Source: an uncultured Alphaproteobacteria bacterium (GTDB lineage Bacteria > Pseudomonadota > Alphaproteobacteria > Rhodobacterales > Rhodobacteraceae). From it: 45,460 nt of DNA. The stretch is from the NCBI GenBank assembly GCA_902611475.1, contig CACLZW010000011.1:1-45460 (forward strand). The letters are read 5' to 3'. A model generated the notes under the pieces. It was not told the origin of the DNA. It searched no databases and worked only from the letters and a program-made list of their open reading frames with translations. Both the position numbers and the translations under genes were made by a program. Shown here one piece after another: positions 1-9,170 of the stretch; position 1 is the first letter of the stretch, and each line of letters begins with the position of its first letter.

Positions 1-465
1 GCTGGCTCGTTTTTCTCTGGAACAGTCAAGTCAGCAATAGGACTTGGAAACTTATTATGGGCAGGGTTAGGAGATACTGTGAGGGTTTCTTTGTCTGCAG
101 ATCCTGTTGAAGAAGTTAAGGCTGGGTACGAAATTCTGAAATCATTAAACCTCAGGCACAGGGGTGTTCAGATTATCTCATGTCCTTCATGCGCAAGACA
201 AGGTTTTAATGTTATAAAAACAGTTGAAATACTTGAAAAGAAACTAGAGCACATTAAAACCCCAATTTCTCTCTCCATTATTGGTTGCGTTGTTAATGGC
301 CCAGGAGAAGCTCTAATGACAGATATAGGCTTTACTGGAGGCGGTGCAGGAAGCGGAATGATTTATAGGTTGGGAAAAACAGATCATAAATTAGATAATG
401 ATAAGATGATCGATCACATTGTTGGTCTTGTTGAACAACGAGCAAAAGAACTTTCAGAGAAATAG
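1..465 (+). CDS. ispG: IspG (GcpE), 4-hydroxy-3-methylbut-2-enyl diphosphate synthase, C-terminal part
   Basis: Cytosolic [4Fe-4S] enzyme of the MEP isoprenoid pathway that converts the cyclic diphosphate MEcPP to HMBPP. Frame 1 is open from the first base, so the gene enters from outside the window and only about 154 C-terminal codons are visible. The stretch [17 protein letters not shown], the CPSC pair and the later [10 protein letters not shown] segment are the family's cluster-binding region: three cysteines in a C-x2-C...C arrangement followed by the conserved Glu. The GTG at 79 is an internal Val codon and not a start, because homology continues upstream of it. It ends 10 bases before prfA, so the two are probably cotranscribed. 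In many alphaproteobacteria hisS lies between them; here it does not. Confidence 0.97.
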   Translation, partial: AGSFFSGTVKSAIGLGNLLWAGLGDTVRVSLSADPVEEVKAGYEILKSLNLRHRGVQIISCPSCARQGFNVIKTVEILEKKLEHIKTPISLSIIGCVVNGPGEALMTDIGFTGGGAGSGMIYRLGKTDHKLDNDKMIDHIVGLVEQRAKELSEK

Positions 466-475
466 TAATTTTTTT

Positions 476-1540
476 ATGTTTGAGAAAAAACTTAAGAAAA
501 TTGTTGAACGCTTTGATTTCCTGGAAAAAGAAATGCAGCGTAATTTAGATAGAAACACATTTGAAGAATACTCAAGAGAGTATTCAGAATTGAAAGATGT
601 GAAAGATATAATCTCTCAATTTTTTTCAACAATAGTTGAAATGGAAAATACTTCACTATTGCTGAATGACAAAGAGTTTGCAGGTTTAGCAGAAAGTGAG
701 TTGCTGATATTAAAGGAAAAAAAAGACGTTATTGAACAGGATCTTAAACTTTTACTAATACCTAAAGATATTAATGATGAAAGATCAGTAATTATTGAGA
801 TAAGAGCAGGAACAGGAGGAGATGAAGCTTCATTGTTCGCATTAGATTTGTTTAAAATGTATCAGCGTTTTGCAGATAAAAATAAATGTAAGATAGATGT
901 AATTGAACAATCAAATACTGATTTGGGTGGTTTAAAGGAAGTGACTTTCCATTTAAAGGGGGATAAAATTTATTCAAAGTTGAAATTTGAAAGTGGCGTT
1001 CATAGGGTCCAAAGAGTTCCTACAACAGAAAGTAGTGGAAGAATTCATACGTCTGCTGCGACTGTTGCAGTTCTGCCAGAAGCTAAAGAAATAGACATAG
1101 AGATATCACCAAATGAACTACGTATAGATACTATGCGTGCATCTGGAGCTGGAGGACAACATGTCAATACAACAGACTCTGCGGTTCGAATTACTCATTT
1201 GCCAACTGGGATAGTCGTTACAAGTTCTGAAAAATCTCAGCATCAAAATAGAGCAAGAGCAATGGAGGTTCTAAGAACAAGGTTGTATGATTTACATATA
1301 AAAAATCAATCTAATGCTATTGCCTCTCAAAGAAAGTCTCAGATTGGTTCTGGAGATAGATCTGAAAGAATAAGAACTTATAATTTTCCACAAGGGCGAG
1401 TTACAGATCACAGAATTAATCTTACATTATATAAATTAGAAGAAATACTTAATGGTGATCTTGAAGAAATAATAAATGGTTTGATATCTGCAGAAAGGCT
1501 CGAAGCAATGAGTTCTTTCGAAAAAGACAATGAAAAATAA
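476..1540 (+). CDS. prfA: Peptide chain release factor 1
   Basis: RF1 recognises UAA and UAG stop codons and triggers peptidyl-tRNA hydrolysis. The 354-residue product has the usual RF1 length. The GGQ hydrolysis motif is in [14 protein letters not shown]. The codon-recognition loop reads [16 protein letters not shown], giving P-T-T in the P-x-T position that marks RF1 rather than RF2 (SPF). I chose the ATG at 476, giving [13 protein letters not shown], over an in-frame TTG at 419, because the longer form would lie inside ispG and its extra 19 residues do not look like the family. It overlaps prmC, which modifies this same GGQ glutamine, by 11 bases, as expected of a functional pair. Confidence 0.97.
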   Translation: MFEKKLKKIVERFDFLEKEMQRNLDRNTFEEYSREYSELKDVKDIISQFFSTIVEMENTSLLLNDKEFAGLAESELLILKEKKDVIEQDLKLLLIPKDINDERSVIIEIRAGTGGDEASLFALDLFKMYQRFADKNKCKIDVIEQSNTDLGGLKEVTFHLKGDKIYSKLKFESGVHRVQRVPTTESSGRIHTSAATVAVLPEAKEIDIEISPNELRIDTMRASGAGGQHVNTTDSAVRITHLPTGIVVTSSEKSQHQNRARAMEVLRTRLYDLHIKNQSNAIASQRKSQIGSGDRSERIRTYNFPQGRVTDHRINLTLYKLEEILNGDLEEIINGLISAERLEAMSSFEKDNEK

Positions 1541-2366
1541 ACAGAGCCTTTTCCTTTCTAAAAAAGAATTACTTAAGGAAGCAGGTTGTGATGATTACGA
1601 AGAGTCGGCAAAACGATTATTTTCAAAAGCTTTTGGAATTCCTTTAGCTCAAAGCTATAAATATCAAACTCATGAAGGGTCAAGTGAAAATGCTTCTCTA
1701 TTCTCGGAAATGGTCAGTCGAAGAGCAGTAGGCGTACCAACTTCTCAGATAGTCTGCTCAAGGTCGTTTTGGAAGAATGATTTCCATGTTGATGGGACAG
1801 TATTGGATCCAAGGCCTGAGAGTGAGTTGATTATAGATGTTGCTAAAAATCTACTCTTTGATGGAATGAGGGTGCTTGATCTTGGATGTGGAAGTGGCTG
1901 TATAGGATTGTCATTGTACAAAGAAAACTCTAACATAACTCTTTTTCTAGCAGATTTTTCAACAAAAGCCTTAAACCTATCAAGGAAAAATGCGCAAGAG
2001 CTTAAGGCTGATTGCAAGTTTATTCATTCGAATCTATTTTCAAATATTAATAATAAATTTGACTTGATTGTAACTAATCTTCCATATATCGCAAAAGACG
2101 ACTTCTGTTTTTTGCAGAAAGAAATTATTCTTCATGAACCACACGAAGCTCTCTATGGAGGTGGATCTGGATTAGATTTAATAAAATTATTTTTGGATGG
2201 TGTTAATAGACATTTGAATAAAAAGGGAATTTTTGTAATTGAATTCGGTGAGGGACAACATTTTCTATTAAGGGAAGAGTTGTTACGATCTAATTTCAAT
2301 AAGGTTTGCTTTTATAAAGATCTCAATATTGTGAATCGAGTAGTATGTGTTAAAAAAGACACATAA
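1530..2366 (+). CDS. prmC: PrmC (HemK), release factor glutamine N5-methyltransferase
   Basis: SAM-dependent enzyme that methylates the GGQ glutamine of RF1 and RF2. The N-terminal helical domain carries the conserved [17 protein letters not shown] block with the following DPRPESE. The Rossmann SAM site is [14 protein letters not shown]. The position that should be the NPPY catalytic/substrate motif reads T-N-L-P-Y at codons 183-186 (2076-2087), the form normally seen in KsgA-type methyltransferases. It is translationally coupled to prfA by an 11-base overlap. Length (278 residues) and gene order fix the identity despite the motif change. Confidence 0.95.
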   Translation: MKNKQSLFLSKKELLKEAGCDDYEESAKRLFSKAFGIPLAQSYKYQTHEGSSENASLFSEMVSRRAVGVPTSQIVCSRSFWKNDFHVDGTVLDPRPESELIIDVAKNLLFDGMRVLDLGCGSGCIGLSLYKENSNITLFLADFSTKALNLSRKNAQELKADCKFIHSNLFSNINNKFDLIVTNLPYIAKDDFCFLQKEIILHEPHEALYGGGSGLDLIKLFLDGVNRHLNKKGIFVIEFGEGQHFLLREELLRSNFNKVCFYKDLNIVNRVVCVKKDT

Positions 2367-2495
2367 ATTTAATATTAGGGAAAATAATTGCAAAGATTGC
2401 GTATGCAGTTGTCTTAATCTTTAAATAGTTTATCTTATAACAATGATTGAACTTTTTAGTTCTACCATAAAGCATCAACAGAAAATATAGTAAAA

Positions 2496-2915
2496 ATGAG
2501 ATCGTCAGGAAAATCACGCAATAAGAACAGAAATAATGGCCGTAGACCTAACCCTGGTAACGTTATAAATAGGGTCTTTGACAGTGCAGGTCCTGAAGGT
2601 AAAGTGAGAGGTACTCCTCAACAGATTATTGATAAGTATCAATCTCTTGCTCATGACTCCCAGCTTTCAGGTGACAGAGTTTCGGCAGAAAATTTTCAGC
2701 AACATTCTGAACATTACGCAAGGCTTCTTTTAGAAGCACAGAAAGCAATAGCTGAGAAATCTGCTTCTCAAGAAAACGTGGCCGATGAAGGCGGTTCATT
2801 TAAAGAGAAAACACAATCTGTTAATGACGAGGTTAAAGACTTATCGGATGTTTCTTCCTTGAAAGAGCAAAAGGAAAAAATTTCTCTAGAGCAAAACATA
2901 GATACAGCACGATAG
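2496..2915 (+). CDS. DUF4167 domain-containing protein
   Basis: Small basic protein of unknown function, typical of alphaproteobacteria. The N-terminal region is rich in Arg, Asn and Gly (GKSRNKNRNNGRRPNP) and is followed by the conserved FDSAGPEGKVRGTPQQIIDKY and the helical LAHDSQLSGDRVSAENFQQHSEHY, which together define DUF4167. The C-terminal 50 residues are low-complexity and charged (many K, E, S). The basic, disordered N-terminus suggests RNA or DNA binding, but that is inference. Its position after ispG-prfA-prmC is the usual one in this class. It is convergent with ksgA, with only 10 bases between the stops. The gap to prmC (129 bases) probably holds its own promoter. Confidence 0.92.
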   Translation: MRSSGKSRNKNRNNGRRPNPGNVINRVFDSAGPEGKVRGTPQQIIDKYQSLAHDSQLSGDRVSAENFQQHSEHYARLLLEAQKAIAEKSASQENVADEGGSFKEKTQSVNDEVKDLSDVSSLKEQKEKISLEQNIDTAR

Positions 2916-2925
2916 AGGCGCCAAG

Positions 2926-3747
2926 TCAGTTGCTTGATTTGTCTATAGCATCTGTAAGTTGACAATACTGTTGGAGAGTTATGTTTTCTGGCCTACTATT
3001 TTCAGGGATGTCACTAATTGCCATCATCTCGATAATGTTTTTATAAGAAGCTTTGAGGGTGTTTTTGATCATTTTCCTCCGACCTTGAAAACTTTCCTTA
3101 ACTATATCTCTAAATAACTCACTGTTGTGTTTGCGGTAGTATTTATAATTACTTTGAAATTTCACAAGAGCGCTTTCAACTTTTGGTATCGGAAAAAAGG
3201 AGGTTTTAGGGATCTGCAATTCTAAAGAAGGAAAAGAATAAAACTGAGCAAACAGAGACAGTCGACCGTACTGTTTTGTATTTGGTTTTGCAACTATTCG
3301 ATTTGCAACCTCAAGCTGGAACATCAGAAAAAGTTTTTCCCACTTGCTTTCATCATTTAATGGAGTTAGTAGTTTTGTTAAAATTTTTGTTGAAATATTA
3401 TAAGGTAAATTACCAAAAATAACTGGTGGTTCTGAGAAATAGCTGTAGATGTCAGTTTTTAAAATATCCTCAGAAATCAATGTTGTTTTAACGCTACCAC
3501 TCTCCAAAATCTTACTTAGAGTTTTGACATAATCATTATCTATCTCAACAACAATAAGATTCTTGGGTTTAGCCTTTATAAGGTGTTTAGTTAAGTTGCC
3601 CGACCCTCCACCAATTTCTAAAATACTTTTGTTTTCTAGTTGGCCAGCAATTGAAACTATTCTTTCTATTACTGATTGATCGATTAAAAAATTTTGACCG
3701 AACTTTTTTTTTGGTGCTATTTTATGCATTAGAATATAGGCGTTCAT
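2926..3747 (-). CDS. ksgA: KsgA/RsmA, 16S rRNA dimethyladenosine transferase
   Basis: Dimethylates the two adjacent adenosines of helix 45 in 16S rRNA during small-subunit maturation. N-terminal KKKFGQNFLIDQSVIERI, SAM-binding EIGGGSGNLTKHL, the acidic EIDNDY and the catalytic GNLPYNIST are all in family order. 273 residues is the usual size. The start at 3747 forms an ATGA overlap with the pdxA stop; an in-frame ATG six codons later (MHKIAPKKKFGQ) is a possible alternative. It is the last gene of the lptG-lptD-surA-pdxA-ksgA operon, an order also known from other Proteobacteria (surA-pdxA-ksgA). Confidence 0.97.
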   Translation of the reverse strand: MNAYILMHKIAPKKKFGQNFLIDQSVIERIVSIAGQLENKSILEIGGGSGNLTKHLIKAKPKNLIVVEIDNDYVKTLSKILESGSVKTTLISEDILKTDIYSYFSEPPVIFGNLPYNISTKILTKLLTPLNDESKWEKLFLMFQLEVANRIVAKPNTKQYGRLSLFAQFYSFPSLELQIPKTSFFPIPKVESALVKFQSNYKYYRKHNSELFRDIVKESFQGRRKMIKNTLKASYKNIIEMMAISDIPENSRPENITLQQYCQLTDAIDKSSN

Positions 3748-4736
3748 CTTGGCTTAATTAAATTAGACATCGTCCCCGCGAACAAAATTGCTTGATAGAA
3801 TGAATTACAATCTGCTTTGAAGTCCTTTGCAATATCAATACCTGTCCCGTGTCCAGGGCTTGTCCTTATAATTGGAAGCCCTAATGTAAAATTTATTGTT
3901 TCAGAAAATGCTAACAGTTTTAGGGGTATGAGCGCTTGATCATGATACATTGCTAGTGTTACATCATAATTCTTATACTCCTTTGATCCAAAAAAACCAT
4001 CTGCTGGGAAAGGCCCATCTACAACACAATTATTATTTCTATGGAATTTCAATATAGCTGGTAGTATCTCTGATATCTCCTCATTGCCAATTTGTCCGTC
4101 TTCCCCCGCGTGCGGATTAAATCCTAAAACTGCTATCTTTGGTATTGAGTGGAAGTACTTTTTTATTTCTGATATTATTAAGGTAATTTTTTTTTCAATT
4201 ACCTGTTCCTTGATTTTTGATGATACTTGGTTCAAAGGCTCATGAATCGTTAAGGGGATTATTTTCAAATAGCGATTAAGCATCATCATGGTCGCAGTGT
4301 CTTTTTCAGATTCACAAAGATACTCAAGGTAATCTGTGTGGCCTGAAAACTTAAACCCCTTATTTCTAAGAATTGATTTATTTATTGGTCCGGTAACTAT
4401 CGCGCTGGCTTTCTTTCTTATGCAAAGTTCCGTGCCAATCCGTATCGACTCTATTACCGACGCCGCATTTTCAACATCAAATTCACCTGGGGAGAAATCT
4501 CGAGGATAATCCAAACTAAGAACATTTAGCTGATCTTTGAAATTTTCTGCTTCGTCAATATGATTTATTTTTCTCAGTGGTACGTGGCACCTTTCAGCCA
4601 TGGATTTGATTTTATCAAAATCACTGATAGCCACTAGATTTTGCATTGCTCTAGCCTTTTTATAGCTTTTCAAAAGCACCTCTGGTCCAACCCCAGCAGG
4701 ATCTCCCATGGTCAAGATAATAGTATTTTTTGTCAC
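3744..4736 (-). CDS. pdxA: PdxA, 4-hydroxythreonine-4-phosphate dehydrogenase
   Basis: NAD-dependent, metal-requiring oxidation and decarboxylation of 4-phosphohydroxy-L-threonine in DXP-dependent pyridoxal 5'-phosphate synthesis. Visible family motifs in order: MGDPAGVGPEV at the N-terminus, GPINKS, FSGHTDYLE (metal His), GFNPHAGEDGQIG, DGPFPADGFFG, AMYHDQALIPLKLL (metal His) and RTSPGHGTGIDIA. 330 residues, full length. It overlaps surA upstream and ksgA downstream by ATGA, which indicates translational coupling. Confidence 0.97.
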   Translation of the reverse strand: MTKNTIILTMGDPAGVGPEVLLKSYKKARAMQNLVAISDFDKIKSMAERCHVPLRKINHIDEAENFKDQLNVLSLDYPRDFSPGEFDVENAASVIESIRIGTELCIRKKASAIVTGPINKSILRNKGFKFSGHTDYLEYLCESEKDTATMMMLNRYLKIIPLTIHEPLNQVSSKIKEQVIEKKITLIISEIKKYFHSIPKIAVLGFNPHAGEDGQIGNEEISEILPAILKFHRNNNCVVDGPFPADGFFGSKEYKNYDVTLAMYHDQALIPLKLLAFSETINFTLGLPIIRTSPGHGTGIDIAKDFKADCNSFYQAILFAGTMSNLIKPR

Positions 4737-5884
4737 TTTTTAACTACGGTAGTATTTCTTCTTAATTCAAGCATTAACGCATTGCTTAATCGTTGAGCTT
4801 CTTCATTTTTCTTAATATTTTCAAAGCTTGAAGCTCTACTTTGCTTATCGCTTATGAATCTTTCACAAAGCGTAACTGAGCGTGCTAATCCACTGTTATC
4901 TATAAGATTATAGCTTTCTCCGGGCATTAGTTTCGTAAGTATATCTCTTATACTTTTATCAACCTTAGAAAGTAAAACTGGTCCTCTGATTTCTTTTTCG
5001 TCTGAACATGTCTCATTACTATCTACGGACTCGCTCAAAATGGAAAAAGTTACAGATAATTTTGGTGTTTTTACAGTTTGAAATGATCTAGTTCTATTGA
5101 GTTTTAATAAAATAAATCCTCCATTTACTTTAAATGGCTTTGAAACTTCATTTTTTTTTAATCCTTCCAATACGTTTCTAAATTGTTTAGATAAGCTACT
5201 TTTTTTGATCGGCCCAACTTTACCTTTGTTTGTTTTTGAAGTGGCTGAAGAAAATTTTTCAACAGCTTTGTCAAAATCAGCGCCGTTGTTTAACTCTATT
5301 TCTAACCTATTCGCAATAAGACTTGCCTTCTGAAGACCCCACCGCTCGTTGGAAATAAATATTTCAAAAAACTCATACTCTTTTTCTATTCTTTTAGGGG
5401 TCGAGGTTAAAGGCAATAGGTCCTTTATTGCAAGGTTATTAATTTTGTATCCGAATCTAACATCCAAGACTTTTTTCCACCTAATATTTTGTTTCACAAA
5501 ATTATAAAACGTTTCGATGTCAATGCCTTCCGAATTTAATAAAGATGTCAATTCCTTATCAGTGATTTTATTTGATTGAAGAAAGTCATCAATCTGTAAA
5601 TTTAATTCTGCGTTAGAAACCACTATTTTTAATCTATCGGCATAAATTTCCTTGATTTTATTATTAATTACAATTTTCTCTACCTCTGAACGACCAATAC
5701 TTGACCTATTTAATAAATTGCTTAGCTTTCTAACTTGATCAATATCATAGTTGCTTATTATTTGGTCATCTACTTGATATGCTGCACTAAAGTCGGACTT
5801 GCAAAAAACATAGCCTGGAACCAGCATTAGTAATATCAAAGAAATGCAAACTTTTGTTTTGATATACCTGACATAGAAAGTCAT
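4733..5884 (-). CDS. surA: SurA-type periplasmic chaperone / peptidyl-prolyl isomerase
   Basis: Periplasmic chaperone for outer-membrane proteins, with a SurA N-terminal domain (AYQVDDQIISNYDIDQVRKL, then helical) and one recognisable parvulin domain around residues 170-275 (GPIKKSSLSKQF, then GFILLKLNRTR). An N-terminal hydrophobic stretch (VCISLILLMLVPGYVFC) acts as signal peptide. I place the start at ATG 5884 because its TGA overlap with the lptD stop reproduces the ATGA junctions at the next two genes; an upstream in-frame ATG at 5896 would add four residues. Encoded directly between lptD, a known SurA client, and pdxA. The C-terminal region is poorly conserved and the protein is shorter than the E. 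coli one. Confidence 0.9.
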   Translation of the reverse strand: MTFYVRYIKTKVCISLILLMLVPGYVFCKSDFSAAYQVDDQIISNYDIDQVRKLSNLLNRSSIGRSEVEKIVINNKIKEIYADRLKIVVSNAELNLQIDDFLQSNKITDKELTSLLNSEGIDIETFYNFVKQNIRWKKVLDVRFGYKINNLAIKDLLPLTSTPKRIEKEYEFFEIFISNERWGLQKASLIANRLEIELNNGADFDKAVEKFSSATSKTNKGKVGPIKKSSLSKQFRNVLEGLKKNEVSKPFKVNGGFILLKLNRTRSFQTVKTPKLSVTFSILSESVDSNETCSDEKEIRGPVLLSKVDKSIRDILTKLMPGESYNLIDNSGLARSVTLCERFISDKQSRASSFENIKKNEEAQRLSNALMLELRRNTTVVKK

Positions 5885-7989
5885 TTTATAACACACTTAG
5901 ACATTTTGTTATTATAATATTTCGATCCAATGTTTCCGAAATTTACTACTAAGTCAATCCTTGAGTCTTTAGGTAAAAGATCAGTAGTTGTATTTCTCCT
6001 AGATAAAGATAGATCTATATCTATACACTCATTTTTGAAGTTGAGCCCTAGGGAAGTGTTAATATCTTCATTATTTACCATATTTCTTCTCAACCCAAGC
6101 TTACCGGACCAATTTTTAGAAAAGTTAGAATTTAAATTTAGTGTTAATTCTTTTAAGTCCGTACTAGTTCCCTCCGATGGATCGGAAACTAAATTAGTTA
6201 AACTAGTCTTAATTTTATAACGAGGTTTTGTAAGTCTAAGTGATGTATTAGATCTTTTTAAAGTAAAATTCTTGCTGTAGACCTGTTTGCTTGCTATCTC
6301 TAAATCCTTTCTAAAAGTTAAGTTGCCTGATAATAAGATATCAGATTCATAGCCGTTCAGGCCAGAAGATGGAAGGAAGTCTTCCGAGTTTTTATTTCTG
6401 TATACCTGTCCAAGATTTACATTATATTTATAATTATTTTTGTACTCATAAAAATATTGTAAACCAGCGTTCAACCTGAGACCAGTTTCTTGCCTATCAA
6501 TACCTGGTATTTTTCTTAATTTAAAAAGAGTCGTGCTGTCAAACTCTGTTGTGGAGCTATCCTCATCAGTGGAACGTTTAGGAGATGAAGTGTCGGTGGA
6601 ATAAACTACTTGTGCCACAGGTATCAAAACCTCAGATTTATTATTTCTACCCCTGAAAAATGGGTATTTGAACTCCAAAGCGCCTAGCGGATAAACTTTT
6701 AACAGATACCTTTCAGTATTGATATTATTTTCACTGTAGGCAGCGGTAAGAACATTCCCGGTGCCTCGAACAATAAGTCCATTCTCTGTCTGCCAACTTT
6801 TGCTTAGCTCTATGTCAGCCGAAAGTCTGCTGTAACCGGTTCCTTCTCGACGTGATATCCCGACCAAAGAGTATTTTTCACTTAGCAAAAGGCCAGATCT
6901 ATTAAATTTCCTATATTTTCTGTATCTTAAATCTGGTAATACTAAAGGTTCAATAGTGTTACTATCTCTTAGAGATGTGTGATATAAAGTTGAAGCCTGC
7001 AGAGAGCTACGATTTGAAAATTTCTCAAAACTTATGGAGTTTAGAAATCTATCTCTGTCATCGTACCCATATTTGCCTAAAAAAGAAGTGTCGCTTATTA
7101 ATGTTGTATCAAAGTTTATAAAGGTTGATTGATCTAATCTAGCGTTGCCTTTTACTTTCAAAAAGCCTTTGATTGAATTATTTCCATTGGAGGGTAGAAA
7201 TGCAGACTCTAATATTAAATCTCCCAGATTAAATAGCTTTCTATATTGACTTTCAATTAGAAGATTTATTTTCGATGTTTTAATGAGAGAAAAAGTAAAA
7301 TCTGAGCTGTTCCCTATTGTTAGAAACATAGGTTGTCTGACCCCAGTTCCAAGTAAATCAGAACTTAGAAAACTTGGGGCCAAAAGACCAGAGGCTCGAG
7401 TTATACCAGGTTCCGGTGTTTGTAGATATGGAGTATAAATTATTGGAACCCCAAAAATTTCTAGCCAAGTGTTATAAAAGTGAAGTTTCTTAGTTTTACG
7501 GTCGTGTACTAGTCTGTCTGACTTCAATACCCAAGAAGGTTGTGGGTTTAAAACACATATCTCACAAGGTGTACCTATAGCCTTTTTGAAAATAGTGTTT
7601 TCTCCCTCAATATTCATCTCTTCCGCAGCTACTTGGAATTTTTCTTCAATAAGTGCTTTTACATTTTTTGTTAGTATCGTGCGTGTTTTTTTATCAATTT
7701 GAGCAAAACTAGCTATTATTCTCGCTCCCTGATTAGTTTTTATAAAGATATCAGAAGTAAAGGATATTCTTTCTGAGTCTCTGTTAAAGATTAAAGTTTC
7801 CGTCTTAATTGTCACATCGGCAAAAAAAATTATTACATTTCCCTTAGCAGAAAAAATATTGTTAGCTCTATTGAATACCAAACTATCAGCTTCAATAGAA
7901 AAATCTTGAGCCTGTAATACTCTAATTGAAAGGAGTATAATAGTAATTATTATGAATTTTTTTATATTCCCTAGTCTCACGTCATCCAT
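5881..7989 (-). CDS. lptD: LptD, LPS-assembly outer-membrane protein
   Basis: Outer-membrane beta-barrel that inserts lipopolysaccharide into the outer leaflet. A signal peptide (FIIITIILLSIRVLQAQ) is followed by an OstA-like jellyroll (FSIEADSLVFNRANNIFSAKG, residues about 30-130). The barrel-entry segment PCEICVLNPQPSW and the LEIFGVPIIYTPYLQTPEP block are the family's best-conserved parts. The rest is alternating beta-strand sequence. The CxxC (PCEIC) offers cysteines for the interdomain disulfide. 702 residues is within the range of alphaproteobacterial LptD. It overlaps lptG by 8 bases. Presence of lptD and lptG implies an LPS-containing Gram-negative envelope. Confidence 0.95.
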   Translation of the reverse strand: MDDVRLGNIKKFIIITIILLSIRVLQAQDFSIEADSLVFNRANNIFSAKGNVIIFFADVTIKTETLIFNRDSERISFTSDIFIKTNQGARIIASFAQIDKKTRTILTKNVKALIEEKFQVAAEEMNIEGENTIFKKAIGTPCEICVLNPQPSWVLKSDRLVHDRKTKKLHFYNTWLEIFGVPIIYTPYLQTPEPGITRASGLLAPSFLSSDLLGTGVRQPMFLTIGNSSDFTFSLIKTSKINLLIESQYRKLFNLGDLILESAFLPSNGNNSIKGFLKVKGNARLDQSTFINFDTTLISDTSFLGKYGYDDRDRFLNSISFEKFSNRSSLQASTLYHTSLRDSNTIEPLVLPDLRYRKYRKFNRSGLLLSEKYSLVGISRREGTGYSRLSADIELSKSWQTENGLIVRGTGNVLTAAYSENNINTERYLLKVYPLGALEFKYPFFRGRNNKSEVLIPVAQVVYSTDTSSPKRSTDEDSSTTEFDSTTLFKLRKIPGIDRQETGLRLNAGLQYFYEYKNNYKYNVNLGQVYRNKNSEDFLPSSGLNGYESDILLSGNLTFRKDLEIASKQVYSKNFTLKRSNTSLRLTKPRYKIKTSLTNLVSDPSEGTSTDLKELTLNLNSNFSKNWSGKLGLRRNMVNNEDINTSLGLNFKNECIDIDLSLSRRNTTTDLLPKDSRIDLVVNFGNIGSKYYNNKMSKCVIK

Positions 7990-9079
7990 CTTCGATATGT
8001 AATAGTATTCCTGAAAAAATTAAAATCGCAAAGGTCGATGGCCCAAACGCTACTAATGCTAGTGGCACTTCTTCAGTCAATGCAAATGACTCAAAAATCT
8101 TTTGAATGGAGAATAATAAAAAGCCAATAAATAAACACATAAAAATTTTAATACCTCTAGAAAATTTACTCTCATTTCCTAGTAAGAACATGGCCGCTAT
8201 TAATAACATAGCAGTAAAAAATATTGGCCTTGATAATTCTGTGAGAAAGAAAAGTTTGTGCCTTACAGCAGAGTAGCCTGACATCTCTAACCTTGAAATG
8301 AATTGTTTTATTGAATAAATACTAATAACTCTTGGGTCTGCAAAGCTATCTGTTATCTGCTCATTGGTTAAACTCGTGGGAACGTCAAGTTGTTTGATTG
8401 TTATTGGTTTTGATTTTATTTCAGGCCTAAGATTATTATCCAGAATTTCTACATTTGTTAGTTCCCAAAAGCTGTCTCTTAGAATAGCCTTTGAAGCTTT
8501 TATTTTCCTATTCAATTTTTCTTGTCCATAAAATTCAAAAAAAATTAAGTCATAAAACACTGTCGCGGTGGAGTTCATCGTTGAGGCTTTAATAACCATA
8601 TCTATACTTTCATTTTTATCTCTTAACCAGATATCATTATCACTTACAGAAAATGAGTTTTTATTAGTAAGGTTAAGCCTCTCCAAAACTGTGTCTGACG
8701 CACGCATCGAAGCTGATACCAGGGGACCGCCAATAAAGGTTACTATTAATCCAAGTAGAGTAGTAATTATTACAGGCGGCAATAAAATTCTAAAGGCTGA
8801 CTTTCCAGAGGCTTTTAGAATAGGAATTTCATTTGAATTTGATAACCATGTGAAGGTCAGTATTGAACTCAGCATAACAATTAGAGCCATCGCTTCCAAA
8901 GTTAGCATGGGTATTCTCAAAAAAATATTTAATATTGCTTTATTTGCATCAAGCCCATTGGAAGAAAAAAAATTCAGTTGATCAGATCCGTCAATTAAAA
9001 GAATAAAAAAAAGTACTGTGAGCAAAGATATACCCAAACTTTGAAGATACCTTATGGCAATATATATTGTTGTGATCAT
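7982..9079 (-). CDS. lptG: LptG-like LPS export permease (YjgP/YjgQ family)
   Basis: Inner-membrane permease of the LptB2FG transporter, which extracts LPS and passes it to LptC. Three N-terminal membrane helices, then a periplasmic beta-rich domain (about residues 130-265), then three C-terminal helices (FFTAMLLIAAMFLLG, IFMCLFIGFLLFSIQ, VAFGPSTFAILIFSGILL). The segment NEIPILKASGKSAFRI is the cytoplasmic coupling helix region typical of LptF/G. It is first in the operon and diverges from pepA across about 90 bases that must hold both promoters. Only one LptF/LptG-type gene is present where two (lptF, lptG) are usual; assignment to LptG rather than LptF rests on position next to lptD. Confidence 0.88.
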   Translation of the reverse strand: MITTIYIAIRYLQSLGISLLTVLFFILLIDGSDQLNFFSSNGLDANKAILNIFLRIPMLTLEAMALIVMLSSILTFTWLSNSNEIPILKASGKSAFRILLPPVIITTLLGLIVTFIGGPLVSASMRASDTVLERLNLTNKNSFSVSDNDIWLRDKNESIDMVIKASTMNSTATVFYDLIFFEFYGQEKLNRKIKASKAILRDSFWELTNVEILDNNLRPEIKSKPITIKQLDVPTSLTNEQITDSFADPRVISIYSIKQFISRLEMSGYSAVRHKLFFLTELSRPIFFTAMLLIAAMFLLGNESKFSRGIKIFMCLFIGFLLFSIQKIFESFALTEEVPLALVAFGPSTFAILIFSGILLHIEDG

Positions 9080-9170
9080 CTTATTTGAATTTAATTATTT
9101 CAAAGACATATTAAAATAGATAATCTTGTATATAAACAACTAACTTTTTAAAGGTATCCAAAGTAAATAC

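Noticed and set aside
419-475. Longer N-terminus for RF1
   Set aside because: The in-frame TTG at 419 lies inside ispG and adds 19 residues unlike RF1; ATG 476 fits the family.
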